Shown piece by piece: positions 61,544 to 64,000 of a stretch of 64,000 bases of DNA. This DNA comes from Sulfuriroseicoccus oceanibius (GTDB taxonomy: Bacteria; Verrucomicrobiota; Verrucomicrobiia; Verrucomicrobiales; SLCJ01), in assembly GCF_010681825.2 (NCBI RefSeq), contig NZ_CP066776.1, positions 2,170,001 through 2,234,000 of the forward strand, read 5' to 3'. The notes under the pieces were generated by a model. That model was not told where the DNA came from and did not search any database. It worked only from the letters and a program-made list of their open reading frames with translations. Both the position numbers and the translations under genes were made by a program. The stretch's first letter is position 1. The number at the start of each line of letters is the position of its first letter.

Positions 61544-62239
61544 TTAATGCGCCTTTTGAATGGCAGTTACGAAAGTTTTTACGCGGTTTGCATCCTTTAC
61601 GCCTGGGGCGGACTCCACCCCGCTTGCCACGTCCACCATCGCCGGATGCACGCATAGAACCGCTTCAGCAATATTCTCAGGCTTGAGCCCACCGCTGAGC
61701 ACCAGCCGATGACTCGGGTGTGAGTCCCCCCAGTTCGTCAGCAATGACCAATCGACGGTTTCGCCGGTCCCGCCCCACTCACCCGGCGCGAATGCATCCA
61801 CCAAATGGTACGCTGTTGGGTGCTGGGTCATGGCATTGATATCCGCGGCGTTGCGGATGCCATGGGCTTTGATCACAGGGATACCACGGGCTGTGAGCGC
61901 GCTGACCTCATCAGCTGACTCCGTGCCGTGAAGTTGGGCCACGTCAATCACTCCGGAGGTGAAGAGCTCGATAATTTGGCGCTGCTCTGCGTTTACAAAC
62001 ACACCAACCGTCACCACGCCGTCGGCTTTGCGATCCCACGCCGACGTCCACTCACGCGCCGTGGCAGGTGTGACGTAGCGTTTGGACTTCGGGAAAAAGT
62101 TGAGCCCGATCGCGTTTACACCGTCAATGGCCGCAATCTCGCGCAAATTAGCCAGATCCGTGAAGCCACAGATCTTCACCGCAGGCAAATTGGAGTTGCC
62201 AACGGGCGCTTGGTCGAGCAGAGCAATAGATGCGGCCAT
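61544..62239 (-). CDS. trpF: Phosphoribosylanthranilate isomerase
   Basis: About 231 residues from the ATG at 62239; an upstream in-frame ATG at 62296 adds an unrelated stretch. TIM-barrel enzyme of tryptophan synthesis. VKICGFTD holds the catalytic Cys, and the C-terminal LVLSGGLKPENIAEAV and DVASGVESAPGVKD bind phosphate. It diverges from uvrA across 63 bases. Confidence 0.94.
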   Translation of the reverse strand: MAASIALLDQAPVGNSNLPAVKICGFTDLANLREIAAIDGVNAIGLNFFPKSKRYVTPATAREWTSAWDRKADGVVTVGVFVNAEQRQIIELFTSGVIDVAQLHGTESADEVSALTARGIPVIKAHGIRNAADINAMTQHPTAYHLVDAFAPGEWGGTGETVDWSLLTNWGDSHPSHRLVLSGGLKPENIAEAVLCVHPAMVDVASGVESAPGVKDANRVKTFVTAIQKAH

Positions 62240-62302
62240 AGTAGGTCTACCGATGGCCGCGACTCCGCGCCGAATCAAGCCCGCATATCCCAGCATCGAA
62301 TC

Positions 62303-64000
62303 ATGCCGCCCTCAGCCCCCTCATTTCCTTCCGCCTCGGACCGCCTGGTGATCGTCGGCGCCAAGACCCACAACCTGCGAGGGATCGACGTGGATTTGCC
62401 CAAGCATCGGATGGTGGTGATCACCGGCGTTTCCGGGTCGGGTAAGTCATCGTTGGCGTTTGATACGCTTTTCGCTGAAGGCCAGCGACGGTATGTCGAG
62501 TCGCTCTCGACCTATGCGCGGCAATTCTTGGATCGGATGGAAAAGCCGGATGTTGAACGCATCGATGGCCTGACTCCAGCCATTGCGATCGAACAACGAA
62601 GCGCCGCCCCCAACCCGCGCTCAACGATTTCCACCATCACCGAAATTCACGACCACCTGCGCGTGTTGTACGCGGCAATAGGGATTCCACACGACCCGAA
62701 AACCGGCAGGCCGCTTGAGAAGTTGAGTCCCGGTGAGATTACCGAACGGCTGATGGCGGAGCCTGAGCGCACGAAAGTCGTCTTGCTTGCGCCGGTGGAC
62801 TTGGCGGGCGAGCCCGTTCCTGCGGACTTGTCTGCATCTGAGTTGGCAAGAGCTCGGATCGAGTCATTGCGGCGTCAGGGGTTTGTGCGCGCTCGGATCA
62901 ACGGGCAGTTGATTGAGCTGGACGGACCCGAAGTGGAAGGTGTCACCAAGATTGAGTCGCTGGACATCGTCGTAGACCGCTTGGTCATTCGCGATGGTGC
63001 CCAGTCGCGTCTGGCCGACTCCGTGGAAACCGCCTGTGCAAGGGCGCGCTTCCGGATCAGCGCACTGGTCATGACGCCGGAAGACGATGATTTCCGCGAG
63101 GTGTTCTTTCCTCTGAGTTTTACCAACCCGGAGACAGGCTTTTCACTGATCGAGCTGTCACCTCGCTTGTTTTCATTCAACTCCCCGCAAGGTGCATGTC
63201 CTGCGTGTCATGGAGTGGGCTCGGTTCCCCGTCCTTCGGATGAGTTACTGTTGCCTGATCGGCGCCTCAGTTTGGCAGAAGGTGCTGTGAAGTGCTGGTG
63301 GCGGGACAAAGCGCCCAAATCCGTAGCGCTATGGAAACGCCAGCTGTCAGCGGTTGCTGAGCATCACGGTGTAGCGGATGACCTCCCGCTCAACCGCGCA
63401 CCTGCGGAGTTCTTCCACACGCTTTTCCACGGCACCAGTGATTCGATCTCTGGGATTGACGGGGTGTTCGACGGCCTGCTGGCGCAGCTTCAGCGTCTGC
63501 GCGATGGAGCGAAGTCTGAGGCTGCCCGCCGTCGGTTCGAGAAGTTTTTTGCGCGCAGTGAATGTCCGTCGTGCCATGGAGCGCGCCTACGCCCACACTT
63601 GCTGGCTGTAAAGCTTCCCGGAGAGGCTGACTCATTGGGGATTCATGAATGGTGCGCGTTGTCAGTGGATGCGGCACACGAATGGATGCAGCAAATGCCT
63701 GTGAGTGAACGTCAGTCATTGGCGGTACAACCCATTATCGATGAACTGCGGAACCGCCTGAGCTTCCTCAAAGAGGTCGGGCTCGGATACCTGACCCTCG
63801 ACCGCCAAACATCCAGCCTGTCGGGTGGTGAATATCAACGCGTCCGTCTCGCCACACAGCTAGGGTCACGATTGTCAGGCGTCACCTATGTGCTTGATGA
63901 GCCGTCGATTGGGCTTCACCCCGCCGATAACGCGCGCCTGATTCAGGCCATCCATCGCCTCCGCGATCTGGGGAATACAGTCGTCGTGGTCGAACACGAT
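62303..64000 (+). CDS. uvrA: Excinuclease ABC subunit A, N-terminal part
   Basis: 566 codons are present and the gene continues past the window (complete UvrA is ~940 residues). The first ABC half is present: GVSGSGKSSLAFDT, EGQRRYVESLSTYARQFL, the UvrB-binding region, FSFNSPQGACPACHG, LSGGEYQRVRLATQLGS and YVLDEPSIGLHP. In the first zinc site the usual FACPxCG reads FTNPETG, so one CxxC pair is missing while the other (CPAC) remains. CPSCHGARLRP, near residue 427, is intact. No LexA box is visible in the 63-base divergent spacer. Confidence 0.95.
   Translation, partial: MPPSAPSFPSASDRLVIVGAKTHNLRGIDVDLPKHRMVVITGVSGSGKSSLAFDTLFAEGQRRYVESLSTYARQFLDRMEKPDVERIDGLTPAIAIEQRSAAPNPRSTISTITEIHDHLRVLYAAIGIPHDPKTGRPLEKLSPGEITERLMAEPERTKVVLLAPVDLAGEPVPADLSASELARARIESLRRQGFVRARINGQLIELDGPEVEGVTKIESLDIVVDRLVIRDGAQSRLADSVETACARARFRISALVMTPEDDDFREVFFPLSFTNPETGFSLIELSPRLFSFNSPQGACPACHGVGSVPRPSDELLLPDRRLSLAEGAVKCWWRDKAPKSVALWKRQLSAVAEHHGVADDLPLNRAPAEFFHTLFHGTSDSISGIDGVFDGLLAQLQRLRDGAKSEAARRRFEKFFARSECPSCHGARLRPHLLAVKLPGEADSLGIHEWCALSVDAAHEWMQQMPVSERQSLAVQPIIDELRNRLSFLKEVGLGYLTLDRQTSSLSGGEYQRVRLATQLGSRLSGVTYVLDEPSIGLHPADNARLIQAIHRLRDLGNTVVVVEHD

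Noticed and set aside
1-64000. tRNA, rRNA, CRISPR arrays, prophage or complete insertion sequences
   Set aside because: No T-loop-like GGTTCGANTCC in a cloverleaf context, no regularly spaced repeat array, and no transposase, integrase or phage structural protein was found by reading.

Overview
The window looks like a chromosomal segment of a Gram-negative, moderately high-GC bacterium, most likely a member of the Verrucomicrobiota. The grounds are: a lipid A gene (lpxB) and lipoprotein machinery (lgt); an ImuA-ImuB-DnaE2 cassette behind a TGTTC-N4-GAACA palindrome, the form I recall for verrucomicrobial LexA; a secreted protein carrying a PTPDL motif; a small type II secretion/type IV pilus-like cluster; and a prfA-prmC-murA order. 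This placement is inference from gene content; no rRNA or marker tree was available.

Layout. 0-4.2 kb: an operator-like palindrome and a HEAT-repeat/thioredoxin/DsbD-type fusion. 4.3-10.1 kb (minus strand): the SOS mutagenesis cassette imuA-imuB-dnaE2, with repeat-laden spacers. 10.2-16.7 kb: an FtsB/DivIC-like protein, two PilB/GspE ATPases, a PilC/GspF protein and a GspG-type pseudopilin, separated by clear terminators. 16.8-19.1 kb (minus): a ParA-type ATPase overlapping a long Pro/Ala-rich protein. 19.4-27.3 kb: PTPDL-motif protein, hisB-hisH, khpA, then an envelope run (Gfo/Idh/MocA oxidoreductase, lpxB, a degenerate M28-like membrane protein, a YbdG-like MscS channel, a hotdog thioesterase). 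27.4-29.6 kb: a REP-like hairpin array, lgt and a DUF6263-like exported protein. 29.9-33.6 kb: rpmE, prfA, prmC, murA.

33.7-39.6 kb is the main accessory island: tandem SEL1-like exported paralogues (the first broken by one in-frame stop), a PDZ protein whose start overlaps the intact paralogue, and a TPR lipoprotein coupled by TAATG. 39.9-58.9 kb: htpG, a lipoprotein, a monothiol glutaredoxin, glnD, a TerB-like/FHA-like/ABCG fusion, a squalene/phytoene synthase, a ClpX-like ATPase, a membrane protein with a degenerate cyclase-like domain, recR, a GH20 hexosaminidase, sixA, a secreted protein and a DUF423 protein. 58.9-60.4 kb carries no convincing gene but holds DnaA-box matches and a dif-like site inside nested inverted repeats. 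60.4-64 kb: trpF-leuB (minus) and the start of uvrA, which runs off the window.

The plus strand looks G-rich over most of the left part, including across several minus-strand genes, and becomes balanced or C-rich to the right of about 60 kb. Together with mostly plus-strand genes on the left and minus-strand leuB/trpF on the right, this would suit a replication terminus near 60 kb. It is an eyeball judgement, not a computed skew. No tRNA, rRNA, CRISPR array, transposase or phage gene was recognised.
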